Shown in pieces: positions 1 to 9,702 of a stretch of 64,000 nt of DNA. The stretch is from positions 1-64,000 of the forward strand of contig JADJNC010000060.1 of NCBI GenBank assembly GCA_016709335.1, in the 5' to 3' direction. Below the pieces are notes generated by a model. It did not search any database and was not told the origin of the DNA. It worked only from the letters and a program-made list of their open reading frames with translations. The position numbers were made by a program, and so were the translations under genes. Position 1 is the stretch's first letter; each line of letters opens with the position of its first letter. This stretch comes from Candidatus Propionivibrio dominans (GTDB lineage Bacteria; Pseudomonadota; Gammaproteobacteria; Burkholderiales; Rhodocyclaceae).

Positions 1-1023
1 CTTGAAGACGCTGTCATCAAAAGCCTTGACCATCATGCCGCGGCTAAAGAAACCGAGGTCACCGCCCTTTTCGGCGGAGCCGGGATCCTGTGAATACTGT
101 TTGGCCAGTTCGGCAAATTTCGCCGGAGACTTGCGTACTTCCTTGAGCACCTCTTCGGCCCTGGCCCGGGCTTTTGTCTTGTCCGTATCGGCATCGGTCA
201 TGATCAGAATATGGCTGGCCCGCCGCTCCTCGGCCTGCTCATAGCGCTCCTTGTGGCTGTCATACCAGGCCTTGGCCTCGCTGTCGGCAAGTGTGATCTG
301 CTCAAGGAGGGTGTCAAGCGACAATAGCAGGTACTCGGCCCTGAGCTGTTCCGGCACTTCGAACAGGGTCATGTTTTCATCATAATATTTGCGCACCGCC
401 GAGGTCTCGATCCTGACCTTGTCGGCAAATAGCTCGGGAGCAATCCGGAACTCGCTGAACTGGCGCTCTTCGGACTGCATGCGCAACATGGCATCAACCT
501 GGGTCTGTGAAACAAAAGCGGAATCGCCGACGGCCCCGATCAGTTGCTGAAGCGTCAAGTCCTGTCGCAGCCTGGCCTCGAACTGCGGCTGCGACATGCC
601 CTGGGCACGCAGCGCCGATTCGTAGCGCTCCATTGAAAACTGACCGTTCTCCTGGAGCGAAGCGATTTTGCTGATGACTTCGCGCAAGACATCGTCACTG
701 GTCTGCAAGCGGTTCTTTTCCGCCTCCAGCAGCAACAGGCGCTGATCGATCAGCGAGTCAAGAATGGCCAGCTTCGCTTCAGGCGTATTCATCATCTCGG
801 GCTTGTAATTTGCGCCGAGTGCCTGACGCATCTGATCCTGACGCTCACGCCAGGCCTGCTCAAACTGGGGAATGGTGATTTTCGTATCACCGACGCTGGC
901 CAGGTCACTCCCCGCCCCCGAGTTCCTGACGTAGGAATCAATGCCGAAGAAGGCAAATGGCAAAGCAATGAGCGCAAGAAATATTTGAACGATTCTCTTG
1001 TTGTTGCGTACAGCGTCGAACAT
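1..1023 (-). CDS. ppiD: Peptidyl-prolyl isomerase PpiD, C-terminus outside the window
   Basis: Periplasmic chaperone/foldase anchored in the inner membrane. Reading the complement from the ATG at 1023 gives an open frame to the window edge (341 codons). It starts [13 protein letters not shown], followed by one hydrophobic segment (about residues 11-30, [15 protein letters not shown]), the usual PpiD/SurA signal anchor. A SurA_N-like helical region follows, and the start of a parvulin domain (RRASHILI, then a [11 protein letters not shown] stretch) at about residues 270-335. Family members are about 620-640 aa, so roughly half is present. It is the last gene of the tig-clpP-clpX-lon-hupB-tRNA-ppiD order common in betaproteobacteria; a terminator separates it from the tRNAs, so it should have its own promoter. 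Confidence 0.93.
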   Translation of the reverse strand, partial: MFDAVRNNKRIVQIFLALIALPFAFFGIDSYVRNSGAGSDLASVGDTKITIPQFEQAWRERQDQMRQALGANYKPEMMNTPEAKLAILDSLIDQRLLLLEAEKNRLQTSDDVLREVISKIASLQENGQFSMERYESALRAQGMSQPQFEARLRQDLTLQQLIGAVGDSAFVSQTQVDAMLRMQSEERQFSEFRIAPELFADKVRIETSAVRKYYDENMTLFEVPEQLRAEYLLLSLDTLLEQITLADSEAKAWYDSHKERYEQAEERRASHILIMTDADTDKTKARARAEEVLKEVRKSPAKFAELAKQYSQDPGSAEKGGDLGFFSRGMMVKAFDDSVFK

Positions 1024-1059
1024 GATGATTGCCCGCTAGGTCTATTGAAATATCAAAAC

Positions 1060-1085
1060 AAAAAAGGCGAACTCTCGTTCGCCTT
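1060..1085 (-). terminator. Rho-independent terminator after tRNA-Asp
   Basis: On the minus strand AAGGCGAAC and GTTCGCCTT form a 9-bp stem with a 4-nt loop followed by a T run. It lies just downstream of tRNA-Asp and upstream of ppiD, so it should end the hupB/tRNA transcript. Confidence 0.8.
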
Positions 1086-1092
1086 CCGGTAG

Positions 1093-1169
1093 TGGCGGAG
1101 TGGACGGGACTCGAACCCGCGACCCCCGGCGTGACAGGCCGGTATTCTAACCAACTGAACTACCACTCC
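1093..1169 (-). tRNA. tRNA-Asp (GTC)
   Basis: The complement folds as a 77-nt cloverleaf including an encoded CCA end. The acceptor arm is GGAGTGG paired with CCACTCC, the T-loop is GGTTCGAGTCC, and the anticodon loop CTGTCAC gives anticodon GTC. Confidence 0.96.
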
Positions 1170-1222
1170 CAAGGTGCTACAAGGAATTACCATACGAAAC
1201 AAAGTGAATTGATTTGCATCGC

Positions 1223-1298
1223 TGGTGGGTGCTGACGGGCTCGAACCGCCGACATCCAGCTTGTAAGGCTAGCGCTCTACCAACTGAGCTAAGCACCC
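1223..1298 (-). tRNA. tRNA-Val (TAC)
   Basis: The complement folds as a 76-nt cloverleaf with encoded CCA. The acceptor arm is GGGTGCT paired with AGCACCC, the D-arm contains AGCTCAGTTGGTAGAGC, and the anticodon loop CTTACAA gives TAC. It sits between hupB and tRNA-Asp and is probably co-transcribed with both. Confidence 0.96.
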
Positions 1299-1324
1299 AT
1301 ACGGCTACTGACGCACAAAGCCCG

Positions 1325-1597
1325 TCAGTTTACAGCATCCTTCAGGCCTTTGCCAGGGCGAAACTTGGGCACTTTAGCGGCCTTGATCTTGATTGACGCA
1401 CCAGTGCGCGGATTACGTCCGGTGCGGGGCGCACGCTTGCTCAGATAAAAAGTCCCGAATCCAACGAGTGTTACCATGCCACCCTTCTTGAGGGTAGTCT
1501 TCACGGCAGCAATGGTTGCATCGAGTGCGCGACCAGCGGCGGCCTTGGACAGATCAGCAGACTTGGCGATTTGATCAATCATTTCAGATTTATTCAC
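1325..1597 (-). CDS. hupB: DNA-binding protein HU-beta
   Basis: Histone-like nucleoid protein that bends DNA as a dimer. The 90-aa product starts at a GTG ([17 protein letters not shown] follows) rather than at the in-frame ATG 26 codons upstream: 90 aa is the normal HU length, homologous sequence begins exactly there, and AAGGGGAC precedes it. The C-terminal DNA-binding arm with [20 protein letters not shown] is intact. It lies downstream of lon on the same strand, the usual neighbour in this group, and upstream of two tRNA genes. Confidence 0.95.
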   Translation of the reverse strand: MNKSEMIDQIAKSADLSKAAAGRALDATIAAVKTTLKKGGMVTLVGFGTFYLSKRAPRTGRNPRTGASIKIKAAKVPKFRPGKGLKDAVN

Positions 1598-1755
1598 GAT
1601 GTCCCCTTGGGTTGATTGTGGAAGTACAGGAAGCCCTGCACCGCTCTTATAGCAAGGCTGAAAACCTTTCGTCAAGCGGATTCTGGAAGATTTCGCGGCG
1701 CCCGAAAAGGTGTAAGCGAACCGTAAGTTTTACTCAATCGTACTTTGATATTTAA

Positions 1756-4170
1756 TCAATGGGTAACGATCGATTGTGCAGACGCGTTCTCGCTTCCTGC
1801 ACCAACTGCGGGCGTGGTTTCTTCTTCCGGCAAGGCCAGCGGCAAACGTTCAAGCGCCAGTTCAAGCACCTGATCAATCCACTTGACCGGAATGATTTCG
1901 AGTTTGTTCTTGATGTTGTCCGGAATCTCGGCGAGATCGCGCACATTCTCTTCGGGAATCAGCACACGCCCGAGGCCACCACGTACAGCGGCCAGGAGCT
2001 TTTCCTTGAGCCCGCCAATCGGCAGGACTTCGCCGCGCAAGGTTATCTCGCCGGTCATCGCCACATCGCAACACACCGGAATACCCGACAGCACCGAGAC
2101 CATCGCCGTGCAGATACCGACCCCCGCCGAAGGTCCATCCTTGGGGATGGCACCTTCAGGCAAATGGATGTGTATGTCGCTCTTCTGATAAAAATCGTCG
2201 GCAATGCCCAATGACCTTGAGCGCTTTCTGACCACCGACAGGGCGGCCTGAATCGATTCCTGCATCACCTCACCGAGTTTTCCGGTGGTAATCGTCTTGC
2301 CCTTGCCGGGCAGCACAACGGCTTCGATGGTCAGCAACTCGCCGCCCACTTCGGTCCATGCCAGGCCGGTAACCTGCCCGATCTGGTTTTCACGCTCGGC
2401 CATGCCGAAGTTGTAACGGCGAACACCAAGGAACTTGTCAAGATTGCGGGCACTGACCGCCAGTCGCTTCTGGCTCTTTTTGAGCAGCAGGGTCTTCACG
2501 ACCTTGCGGCAGATCTTCGAGATATCCCGCTCAAGAGCCCGCACCCCGGCTTCGCGGGTGTAGTAGCGAACGATGTCACGCAAGGCGCTTTCGGCCACGG
2601 TCAATTCGGTCTTTTTCAGGCCGTTGCTCTTCATCTGCTTGGGCAGCAGATAACGATGGGCGATGTTGATCTTCTCGTCCTCGGTGTACCCGGAGAGGCG
2701 AATCACTTCCATTCGATCGAGCAGCGGAGCCGGGATATTCAGCGTATTGGCCGTGGCCACGAACATCACTTCGGAGAGGTCGTATTCGACTTCGACGTAG
2801 TGATCGACGAAAGTGGAATTCTGCTCGGGATCAAGCACCTCAAGCAACGCCGAACTCGGGTCGCCACGGAAGTCCTGACCCATCTTGTCGACTTCGTCGA
2901 GCAGGAACAGCGGGTTCTTGACCGCCACCTTGGTCATGTTCTGCAGGATCTTGCCCGGCATCGAACCGATATAGGTGCGACGATGGCCGCGAATCTCGGC
3001 TTCGTCACGCACGCCACCGAGGCTCATGCGAACGAACTTGCGCCCGGTCGCGCTGGCGATCGACTGGCCAAGCGAAGTCTTGCCGACGCCCGGAGGCCCG
3101 ACCAGACAGAGGATGGGTGCCTTCAGCTTGTCCACGCGCTGTTGCACGGCAAGATATTCGATGATGCGTTCCTTGACCTTCTCCAGTCCCCAGTGGTCCC
3201 GGTCGAGAATCTTGCCGGCCTCGGCCAGATCCTTGCTGATACGCGTTTTCTTGCGCCACGGCAGGTTGATCAGCGTCTCGATGAAATTGCGCACGACGGA
3301 GGCTTCGGCCGACATCGGTGACATCAGTTTGAGTTTCTTGAGTTCCGACTGCGCCTTGGTCAGACCTTCCTTGCTCATGCCGGCGGCCTTGACCTTCTTT
3401 TCAAGCTCGTCGAAATCGGCACCCTCTTCGCCTTCGCCCAGCTCTTTCTGAATCGCCTTGACCTGCTCGTTGAGGTAATACTCGCGCTGGCTTTTTTCCA
3501 TCTGACGCTTGACGCGACCACGGATGCGCTTCTCGACCTGCAGAATGTCGATTTCGGTTTCAAGTTGTGAAAGCAGTTGCTCGATACGCGGGCGAATTCC
3601 AAACATCTCAAGCACTTCCTGCTTCTGCTCAAGCTTGAGCGGCAGATGCGCGGCGATGGTATCGGCCAGACGGCCGGCTTCTTCGATACTGGCAATCGAG
3701 GTCAGGATTTCCGGGGGAATTTTCTTGTTGAGCTTGACGTACTGGTCAAACTGCGAGATCACCGCGCGGCGCAGGCCTTCGACTTCGTGATCGACGCCGT
3801 CCTCTTCGGCCAGCGGCCGCGCCGAGGCAACGAACATTTCATCGCGTGATTCAATCGAGTCAACATGCGCACGCTGTGTGCCTTCGACCAGAACCTTGAC
3901 GGTGCCGTCGGGCAGCTTCAGCATTTGCAGAATATTGGCCACACAGCCGATGCTGTAAAGATCCTCGGCTTCGGGCTCGTCCTTGACGGCCGACTTCTGC
4001 GCCACCAGCAGGATCGCCTTGCCGGCTTCCATGGCGACTTCAAGCGCCTTGATCGACTTGGGCCGCCCGACAAAGAGCGGGATCACCATGTGCGGAAAAA
4101 CCACCACATCGCGCAGGGGCAGCAAGGGCAGTTCAACGGACTCGGCAGAGAGGGGGAGATTGGTGGGCAT
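1756..4170 (-). CDS. lon: ATP-dependent protease Lon (endopeptidase La)
   Basis: Cytoplasmic AAA+ serine protease that degrades misfolded and regulatory proteins. The 804-aa product has the Lon N-domain ([14 protein letters not shown]), a coiled-coil linker, the AAA+ module with Walker [10 protein letters not shown] and [10 protein letters not shown], and a C-terminal protease domain with the Ser motif KDGPSAGVG and the catalytic Lys region [10 protein letters not shown]. The ATG at 4170 ([15 protein letters not shown]) is chosen because the 26 residues upstream in frame are unlike Lon N-termini and lie over the promoter. It follows clpX by 94 nt. A sigma-32-type promoter precedes it, so heat-shock induction is likely. 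Confidence 0.97.
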   Translation of the reverse strand: MPTNLPLSAESVELPLLPLRDVVVFPHMVIPLFVGRPKSIKALEVAMEAGKAILLVAQKSAVKDEPEAEDLYSIGCVANILQMLKLPDGTVKVLVEGTQRAHVDSIESRDEMFVASARPLAEEDGVDHEVEGLRRAVISQFDQYVKLNKKIPPEILTSIASIEEAGRLADTIAAHLPLKLEQKQEVLEMFGIRPRIEQLLSQLETEIDILQVEKRIRGRVKRQMEKSQREYYLNEQVKAIQKELGEGEEGADFDELEKKVKAAGMSKEGLTKAQSELKKLKLMSPMSAEASVVRNFIETLINLPWRKKTRISKDLAEAGKILDRDHWGLEKVKERIIEYLAVQQRVDKLKAPILCLVGPPGVGKTSLGQSIASATGRKFVRMSLGGVRDEAEIRGHRRTYIGSMPGKILQNMTKVAVKNPLFLLDEVDKMGQDFRGDPSSALLEVLDPEQNSTFVDHYVEVEYDLSEVMFVATANTLNIPAPLLDRMEVIRLSGYTEDEKINIAHRYLLPKQMKSNGLKKTELTVAESALRDIVRYYTREAGVRALERDISKICRKVVKTLLLKKSQKRLAVSARNLDKFLGVRRYNFGMAERENQIGQVTGLAWTEVGGELLTIEAVVLPGKGKTITTGKLGEVMQESIQAALSVVRKRSRSLGIADDFYQKSDIHIHLPEGAIPKDGPSAGVGICTAMVSVLSGIPVCCDVAMTGEITLRGEVLPIGGLKEKLLAAVRGGLGRVLIPEENVRDLAEIPDNIKNKLEIIPVKWIDQVLELALERLPLALPEEETTPAVGAGSENASAQSIVTH

Positions 4171-4203
4171 CAGTTGTGCTCGACAGGTAAGATTCAGTTC
4201 CCG

Positions 4204-4231
4204 AAATGGGGGCATGAAGCCATATTTCAAG
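4204..4231 (-). promoter_or_regulatory. Sigma-32 (RpoH) heat-shock promoter of lon
   Basis: The minus strand reads CTTGAAA, 13 nt, then CCCCATTT, matching the heat-shock consensus in both boxes. The expected transcription start falls about 25-30 nt upstream of the lon ATG at 4170. Found by eye, not by a matrix search. Confidence 0.85.
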
Positions 4232-4264
4232 CCGCAGGTGGCGGCCACACGCTTCAGTTGGAAA

Positions 4265-5536
4265 TCAGTTGGAACCCGAGACCTTGGGCTGATCGGCGTA
4301 AATCAGAATCGGCTTGGCGTCACTGCTGATCATGTTCTCGTCAATGACCACCTTTGAGACATTCTCCATGCCCGGAAGTTCGTACATGGTATCGAGCAGC
4401 ACCGATTCCAGGATCGAGCGCAGGCCGCGCGCGCCGGTCTTGCGTTCAAGCGCACGCTTGGCAATGGCGGTCATCGCGGCCGGTCGAATTTCGAGTTCGA
4501 CGCCTTCCATCGAGAACAGCTTCTGATATTGCTTGACCAGGGCATTCTTCGGCTCGATGAGAATTTGTACCAGGGCCTCGGTGGACAGTTCCTCGAGCGT
4601 GGCAATCACCGGCAGACGACCGATCAGCTCGGGTATCAGACCGAATTTGATCAGGTCTTCAGGCTCGACCGTGCGCAACACTTCGCCGATCGCCTTCTTG
4701 TCGTCCTTGCTCTTCACCTCGGCGCCAAAGCCCATGCCGCCGCGCTCGGAGCGATTGCGGATGACCTTCTCCAGTCCGTCGAAGGCACCACCGCAAAGGA
4801 AGAGGATATTGGTCGTATCAACCTGAACGAAATCCTGATTCGGATGCTTGCGCCCGCCCTGCGGCGGCACCGAAGCGACCGTGCCTTCGATCAGTTTGAG
4901 CAAGGCCTGCTGCACGCCTTCGCCTGACACATCACGGGTAATCGAGGGGTTATCCGACTTGCGCGAAATCTTGTCGATCTCGTCGATATAGACGATACCC
5001 TGCTGCGCTTTTTCGGTATCGTAATCGCACTTCTGCAGCAGCTTCTGGATGATGTTCTCGACGTCTTCACCGACATAACCGGCTTCGGTCAGCGTCGTCG
5101 CATCGGCCATCACGAACGGTACATTGAGCATGCGCGCCAGCGTTTGTGCGAGCAGCGTCTTGCCCGAACCGGTCGGCCCGATAAGCAGAATATTGCTCTT
5201 GGCCAGTTCGATGTCGTCGTTCGCCTTGCCGCGATGACGCAGCCGCTTGTAGTGGTTATAGACCGCCACCGACAGGATCCGCTTGGCCGGTTCCTGCCCG
5301 ATCACGTACTGGTCAAGCAACCCGGATATCTCTTTCGGTGTCGGCAGATCGCTCTTGGCGACCTTGCCGCCCTGGTCGGCGGAAATCTCGTCGCGAACGA
5401 TATCGTTGCACAGCTCGATACACTCGTCACAGATGAACACGGACGGCCCGGCGATGAGCTTTTTCACCTCATGCTGGCTCTTGCCGCAGAACGAACAATA
5501 GAGCAATTTTTCGCTGCCGATTTTCTTTTCAGCCAT
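4265..5536 (-). CDS. clpX: ATP-dependent Clp protease ATP-binding subunit ClpX
   Basis: AAA+ unfoldase that recognises tagged substrates and feeds them to ClpP. The 423-aa product is standard length. The N-terminal zinc-binding domain has paired Cys (LYCSFCGKS and [10 protein letters not shown]). Walker A is GPTGSGKT, Walker B region [10 protein letters not shown], and a sensor-like [12 protein letters not shown] segment is present. It lies 56 nt downstream of clpP on the same strand, a conserved clpP-clpX pairing, with lon next. Confidence 0.97.
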   Translation of the reverse strand: MAEKKIGSEKLLYCSFCGKSQHEVKKLIAGPSVFICDECIELCNDIVRDEISADQGGKVAKSDLPTPKEISGLLDQYVIGQEPAKRILSVAVYNHYKRLRHRGKANDDIELAKSNILLIGPTGSGKTLLAQTLARMLNVPFVMADATTLTEAGYVGEDVENIIQKLLQKCDYDTEKAQQGIVYIDEIDKISRKSDNPSITRDVSGEGVQQALLKLIEGTVASVPPQGGRKHPNQDFVQVDTTNILFLCGGAFDGLEKVIRNRSERGGMGFGAEVKSKDDKKAIGEVLRTVEPEDLIKFGLIPELIGRLPVIATLEELSTEALVQILIEPKNALVKQYQKLFSMEGVELEIRPAAMTAIAKRALERKTGARGLRSILESVLLDTMYELPGMENVSKVVIDENMISSDAKPILIYADQPKVSGSN

Positions 5537-5592
5537 CCCGGCCTACCTCATTTCAAGTGGCGATAGATTCAATCCTGAAATCGAACCCGGAG

Positions 5593-6231
5593 TCAAGTTG
5601 CTTCACGACTGACCAGCACCTTGTCGATCAACCCGTATTCTGCCGCTTCCTGAGCCGAAAGGAAATTATCACGATCGGTGTCACGCTCGATTCGCTCAAT
5701 CGGCTGCCCGGTATGATGCGCCATGATCTCGTTGAGTTTGGCGCGCAAGGCGAGAATCTCCTTGGCGTGAATGGCAATATCCGAGGCCTGCCCCTGAAAA
5801 CCACCCATCGGCTGATGAATCATCACGCGAGAATTGGGAAGAGCAAAACGCTTGCCTTTCATTCCGGCCGTCAGCAGGAAAGCACCCATCGAGCAGGCCT
5901 GCCCCATGCACAGTGTAGACACATCGGGCTTGATGAACTGCATGGTATCGTAAATCGACATTCCGGCCGACACCGACCCGCCCGGCGAGTTGATGTAAAA
6001 ATGGATGTCCTTGTCCGGATTCTCGGCTTCGAGGAAGAGAAGCTGAGCAACGACCAGATTGGCGGTGATGTCATTGACCGGCCCGACCAGAAAAATGACA
6101 CGCTCCTTGAGCAGGCGCGAGTAGATGTCGTAAGCCCGCTCGCCACGTCCGCTTTGCTCGATAACCATCGGCACCATGCCCAGCGCCTGCGGATCCCAGC
6201 CGTTTTCGAATTCCAGGTGATTCTGCTTCAT
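5593..6231 (-). CDS. clpP: ATP-dependent Clp protease proteolytic subunit ClpP
   Basis: Tetradecameric serine peptidase working with ClpX or ClpA. The 212-aa product carries the Ser motif [11 protein letters not shown], the His motif [13 protein letters not shown] and the oligomerisation sequence [12 protein letters not shown] near the C-terminus. The IDREV-type propeptide region is represented by [17 protein letters not shown]. It lies 24 nt downstream of tig and upstream of clpX, an expected operon. Confidence 0.97.
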   Translation of the reverse strand: MKQNHLEFENGWDPQALGMVPMVIEQSGRGERAYDIYSRLLKERVIFLVGPVNDITANLVVAQLLFLEAENPDKDIHFYINSPGGSVSAGMSIYDTMQFIKPDVSTLCMGQACSMGAFLLTAGMKGKRFALPNSRVMIHQPMGGFQGQASDIAIHAKEILALRAKLNEIMAHHTGQPIERIERDTDRDNFLSAQEAAEYGLIDKVLVSREAT

Positions 6232-6255
6232 GCGAGCTCCTTGTAAGGCCTTCGA

Positions 6256-7587
6256 TCAGGACTTCTGACCCATCAGTTCGTCAAAGGCGACCGTCTTATC
6301 GACAACCCGGGCACGGGATAGTGCCCAGGCCACGACATTATCCTCTATCGCCACGCCTTCAATCTCGGCAAGACGCTGTGGTTGGGCATAGTACCAGCGG
6401 ATGACTTCTTCAGGATGCTCGTAGCTTTGCGCCACGTCCTCGACAATCGTCCGGACCTGATCCGATTTGGCATGCAGTTCGTTGACCTTGACGATCTCCG
6501 ACAGAATGAGACCCAAGCTGACCCGACGCCTGGCCTGGTCGACAAACCACTCGCGCTGCATCGGGAAGTCCTTCATCTTGATACCCCCCCGCTGCTCCAT
6601 GTCCTGGCGAGCCGCCTGCATCAGGCGTTGAATTTCCAGTTCAAGCAGTGCGCCCGGAACGTCGACCGGATTGGCCTTGAGCAGCGCTTCCATGACCTGA
6701 TCCTTGACCTTGCCCTGCAGACGCTTCTTGACCTCGCGCTTCAGATTGGTCTCGACCTCGGCGCGCATCTTGACGATGTCGCCGTCCTCAACGCCGAGCG
6801 CCCTGGCGAAATCGGCATCCATCTCCGGCAGGATGGCCTCGCGAACTTCCTTGACGCTGATAGCGAAAGTCACGCTCTGACCCGCCAGATCCTTGGCCGA
6901 ATAGTCCGCCGGGAACACCATGTCGAAGGACTTTGTTTCGCCGGCCTTCAGACCGATCACCGCGTTTTCGAAGTCAGCCAGCATGGCGCCCTCGCCGAGC
7001 ACGAAAGGATAGTCATTGGCCTGTCCGCCCTGGAAAGGCTCGCCGTCCTTCTTGCCGAGAAAATCGATCGTCACCCGATCCCCGACGGCGGCGGCACGAT
7101 CAACCGGCTCGTAACGCACGCGCTGCTTGCGCAGGACCGCCAGCGTGCTCTCCATTTCAGCGGCGCCGACCTCAAGCACCGGACGCTCGATTTCAACGTC
7201 CTTCAGCTCGCCCAGCGTGATCTCGGGATAAACCTCGAATACGGCCGAAAACTCGATATGTGTCGAACTTTCGCTGGCCTTCGGCTCGATATTCGGGTAG
7301 CCGGCAACACGCAGTTGCCGGCTCTTGACGGCCTCGGCAAAGGCACGTTCAAGCGCTTCGTTCAGCGCTTCGTGTCGCGCCTGATCGCCGTGCTGCTGCT
7401 TGACGATGGACGCCGGCACCTTGCCGGGACGGAAACCCGGCATTTTGAAGTTCTTGCCCATGCGCCTCAGGCGCTGATCGATTTCCCTGTCGATATCGGC
7501 GATTGCCACCGCCAGATCCAGGCGACGCTCGAGCGCGTTAGTCGGCAGCGCCGCATCGGCGAGGGTAGTTGTTGCGTTGGTTTCCAT
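6256..7587 (-). CDS. tig: Trigger factor
   Basis: Ribosome-bound chaperone with peptidyl-prolyl isomerase activity. The 443-aa product has the ribosome-binding signature GFRPGKVP at about residues 52-59, an FKBP-type PPIase domain (VGDRVTIDFLGKKDG, then FVLGEGAMLADFE) and a helical C-terminal chaperone domain. The start METNATTTLAD is a few residues longer than in some homologues; nothing in the sequence contradicts it. First gene of the tig-clpP-clpX set. Confidence 0.96.
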   Translation of the reverse strand: METNATTTLADAALPTNALERRLDLAVAIADIDREIDQRLRRMGKNFKMPGFRPGKVPASIVKQQHGDQARHEALNEALERAFAEAVKSRQLRVAGYPNIEPKASESSTHIEFSAVFEVYPEITLGELKDVEIERPVLEVGAAEMESTLAVLRKQRVRYEPVDRAAAVGDRVTIDFLGKKDGEPFQGGQANDYPFVLGEGAMLADFENAVIGLKAGETKSFDMVFPADYSAKDLAGQSVTFAISVKEVREAILPEMDADFARALGVEDGDIVKMRAEVETNLKREVKKRLQGKVKDQVMEALLKANPVDVPGALLELEIQRLMQAARQDMEQRGGIKMKDFPMQREWFVDQARRRVSLGLILSEIVKVNELHAKSDQVRTIVEDVAQSYEHPEEVIRWYYAQPQRLAEIEGVAIEDNVVAWALSRARVVDKTVAFDELMGQKS

Positions 7588-7660
7588 TCAATTTCCTTGA
7601 AGACTTGAAAATTCGGGCTGATAATCTGCCGCTCGGTCGATTAGTCGATCAGTCAGAGGC

Positions 7661-7800
7661 TGTGAAAAATCAAAAATCCACCGCAAAGACGCAAAGGTGC
7701 AAAGAAATCGCAAAGTTAACACATTGTTTGCAGTAGCACTCTTTGCGTCACCTTTGCCACTTTGCGCCTTTGCGGTGGGGGTTAAAGCAATTTTTTCACA
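7661..7800. repeat. MITE-like imperfect inverted repeat
   Basis: A 140-bp non-coding element bounded by TGTGAAAAA at the left and its complement at the right. The inner arms also pair: CCACCGCAAAGACGCAAAG at the left against the complement of CTTTGCGCCTTTGCGGTGG at the right. The arms are about 50 nt long and imperfect. No coding capacity and no clear target duplication are visible. Located between tig and tRNA-Leu. Confidence 0.7.
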
Positions 7801-7813
7801 AACTCTCGGGCCA

Positions 7814-7898
7814 TGGTGCGAGAGAAGGGAGTCGAACCCCCACGCCTTGCGGCGCTGGAACCTAAATCCAGTGCGTCTACCAATTCCGCCACTCTCGC
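7814..7898 (-). tRNA. tRNA-Leu (TAG)
   Basis: The complement folds as an 85-nt class II tRNA with encoded CCA. The acceptor arm GCGAGAG pairs with CTCTCGC, the D-arm is GGCGGAATTGGTAGACGC, the anticodon loop contains TTTAGGT (anticodon TAG), and there is a long variable arm GCGCCGCAAGGCGT. Confidence 0.96.
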
Positions 7899-8008
7899 GC
7901 TAATCGGCCATTTTACCCGAGATGTACCTATACTGTCAGCCGCTGGAACGCTTGACCGAGAGCTAACTTCACCATTATTCATGCAGCCCGCAATCCACAC
8001 TATCTGCA

Positions 8009-8818
8009 ATGTCCGTAGATCATTACGAAAACTTTCCTGTCGCGTCTGTCCTGCTGCCCAAACGCCTGCGCCGCCCGATCGAGGCGATCTACCGTTTTGC
8101 TCGCGGCGCCGACGACATTGCCGATGAGGGTGAAGCCGGCGACGCACAACGACTCCAGGCCCTGGCGGTGTATGGCGCCGAACTTGAACGCATTGAACGT
8201 GGCCAACGCCCGGCCGATCCAGCGTTCAACGAGCTGGCCGAGGTCATCGGCGAGTGGCATCTTCCGTTGCAACTTTTCCGTGACCTGCTAGCGGCTTTCG
8301 CCCAGGATGTGGTCAAGAAACGCTACGCCGATGAAGCCGAATTGCTCGACTACTGCCGGCGCTCGGCCAATCCGGTCGGTCGCCTGCTGGTGCACCTCGC
8401 CGACCGGGCCAGCGACGAGAACCTGCACCGTTCGGACTGCATCTGCACCGCATTGCAGTTGATCAACTTCTGGCAGGACATTGCCATCGACTGGGAAAAG
8501 AATCGCGTTTACCTCCCGCAATCCGATCTGGCCCGCTTCGGCATCGACGAAGCACAGATCGCCGAACAGCGCTGGAGCGCCGGGTGGGCGGCACTGCTTG
8601 ATTTCCAGACCGAGCGTGCGCGCCGTCTGCTGCTCGAAGGCGCCCCGCTGGTGCATCAACTGCCGGGACGCATGGGCTGGGAAATCCGTCTGACCGTCCA
8701 AGGCGGCCTGCGCATCCTCGAAAAAATCCGCCGCGTGCGCGGTGATGTCTTCCGTCACCGCCCGCTGCTGGGAACGAGCGACTGGCTGCTCATGAGCGGC
8801 CGGGCGCTGTTTATGTAA
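8009..8818 (+). CDS. hpnC: Squalene synthase HpnC (hydroxysqualene synthase)
   Basis: In the three-enzyme bacterial squalene route HpnC converts presqualene diphosphate to hydroxysqualene. The 269-aa product is a trans-prenyltransferase-fold protein with two Asp-rich motifs: ARGADDIADEGE near residues 30-41 and NFWQDIAIDWEKNRVYLP near 155-172. It begins MSVDHYENFPVASVLLPK, typical of HpnC. It is followed 22 nt later by hpnD and then hpnE in one operon. The hopene cyclase gene is not in this window. Confidence 0.93.
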   Translation: MSVDHYENFPVASVLLPKRLRRPIEAIYRFARGADDIADEGEAGDAQRLQALAVYGAELERIERGQRPADPAFNELAEVIGEWHLPLQLFRDLLAAFAQDVVKKRYADEAELLDYCRRSANPVGRLLVHLADRASDENLHRSDCICTALQLINFWQDIAIDWEKNRVYLPQSDLARFGIDEAQIAEQRWSAGWAALLDFQTERARRLLLEGAPLVHQLPGRMGWEIRLTVQGGLRILEKIRRVRGDVFRHRPLLGTSDWLLMSGRALFM

Positions 8819-8840
8819 AAATCGCGTTATACCAACCACA

Positions 8841-9695
8841 ATGCAAATTCCGGAACAGCGAATGACGCCCGACGAGTACTGCCAGCAAAAAGCCGCCCAG
8901 AGTGGCTCCAGCTTTTATTACAGTTTCCTGTTTCTCCCGCCCAACCGGCGACGCGCGATTACCGCGCTCTACGCTTTTTGCCGCGAGGTCGATGATGTGG
9001 TCGATGAATGCCAGGACCCTCAGATCGCCGCCACCAAACTGGCCTGGTGGCGACAGGAGCTGGCGAAACTCTACGCCGGCCAGCCGGAACATCCGGTCAC
9101 CAGGGCACTGCTGCCGGTGCTTGCCGAATTCAATCTGCCGCAGGAGCAACTGCTCGAGATCATCGACGGCATGGCCATGGATTTGCAGCAGACGCGCTAC
9201 CTTGACTTCAAGGCGCTATCGCTCTACTGCTACCGCGTCGCAGGCGTCGTCGGTCTGCTCGCCGCAGAAATATTCGGTTATCAGGAGCGCAAGACACAAA
9301 AGTACGCACACGATCTCGGCATGGCCTTCCAACTCACCAACATCATTCGCGACATCGGCGAAGATGCCCGCCGGGGCCGCGTTTACCTGCCGGTCGATGA
9401 GCTGAAGCGCTTCGACGTTTCCGTAGCCGACATCCTCAATGCCCGTTATTCGGACAACTTCCGTCGCCTGATGGAGTTCCAGATCGAACGCGCGGAACAC
9501 TACTACGAGCAAGCCATGAGCGAACTGCCTGCCGCTGACCGCAAGGCGCAGCGCCCCGGCCTGGTCATGGCGGCGATCTACCGCACCCTGCTCGACGAGA
9601 TCAAACGCGACGGTTGCCAGGTTCTCACCCAGCGTACCTCGCTGACGCCGGTCCGCAAACTGTGGATCGCCTGGCGCACCTGGATCAAGGGTTGA
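8841..9695 (+). CDS. hpnD: Presqualene diphosphate synthase HpnD
   Basis: Condenses two farnesyl diphosphates to presqualene diphosphate, the first step of the hopanoid branch. The 284-aa product contains the Asp-rich motifs REVDDVVDECQD and NIIRDIGEDARRGRVYLP, and the early MTPDEYCQQKAAQSGSSFYY segment characteristic of HpnD. Middle gene of hpnCDE; the hpnE start follows its stop by only 7 nt, implying translational coupling. Confidence 0.94.
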   Translation: MQIPEQRMTPDEYCQQKAAQSGSSFYYSFLFLPPNRRRAITALYAFCREVDDVVDECQDPQIAATKLAWWRQELAKLYAGQPEHPVTRALLPVLAEFNLPQEQLLEIIDGMAMDLQQTRYLDFKALSLYCYRVAGVVGLLAAEIFGYQERKTQKYAHDLGMAFQLTNIIRDIGEDARRGRVYLPVDELKRFDVSVADILNARYSDNFRRLMEFQIERAEHYYEQAMSELPAADRKAQRPGLVMAAIYRTLLDEIKRDGCQVLTQRTSLTPVRKLWIAWRTWIKG

Positions 9696-9702
9696 ATCAG
9701 GT

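Noticed and set aside
2656..3321. 221-codon open frame opposite lon
   Set aside because: Shadow frame of lon on the other strand; no ribosome site or family similarity.
6382..7608. 408-codon open frame opposite tig
   Set aside because: Antisense shadow of trigger factor in high-GC sequence.
7661..7800. CRISPR-like repeats (CCGCAAAG units)
   Set aside because: Units are arranged as an inverted repeat, not direct repeats with spacers.
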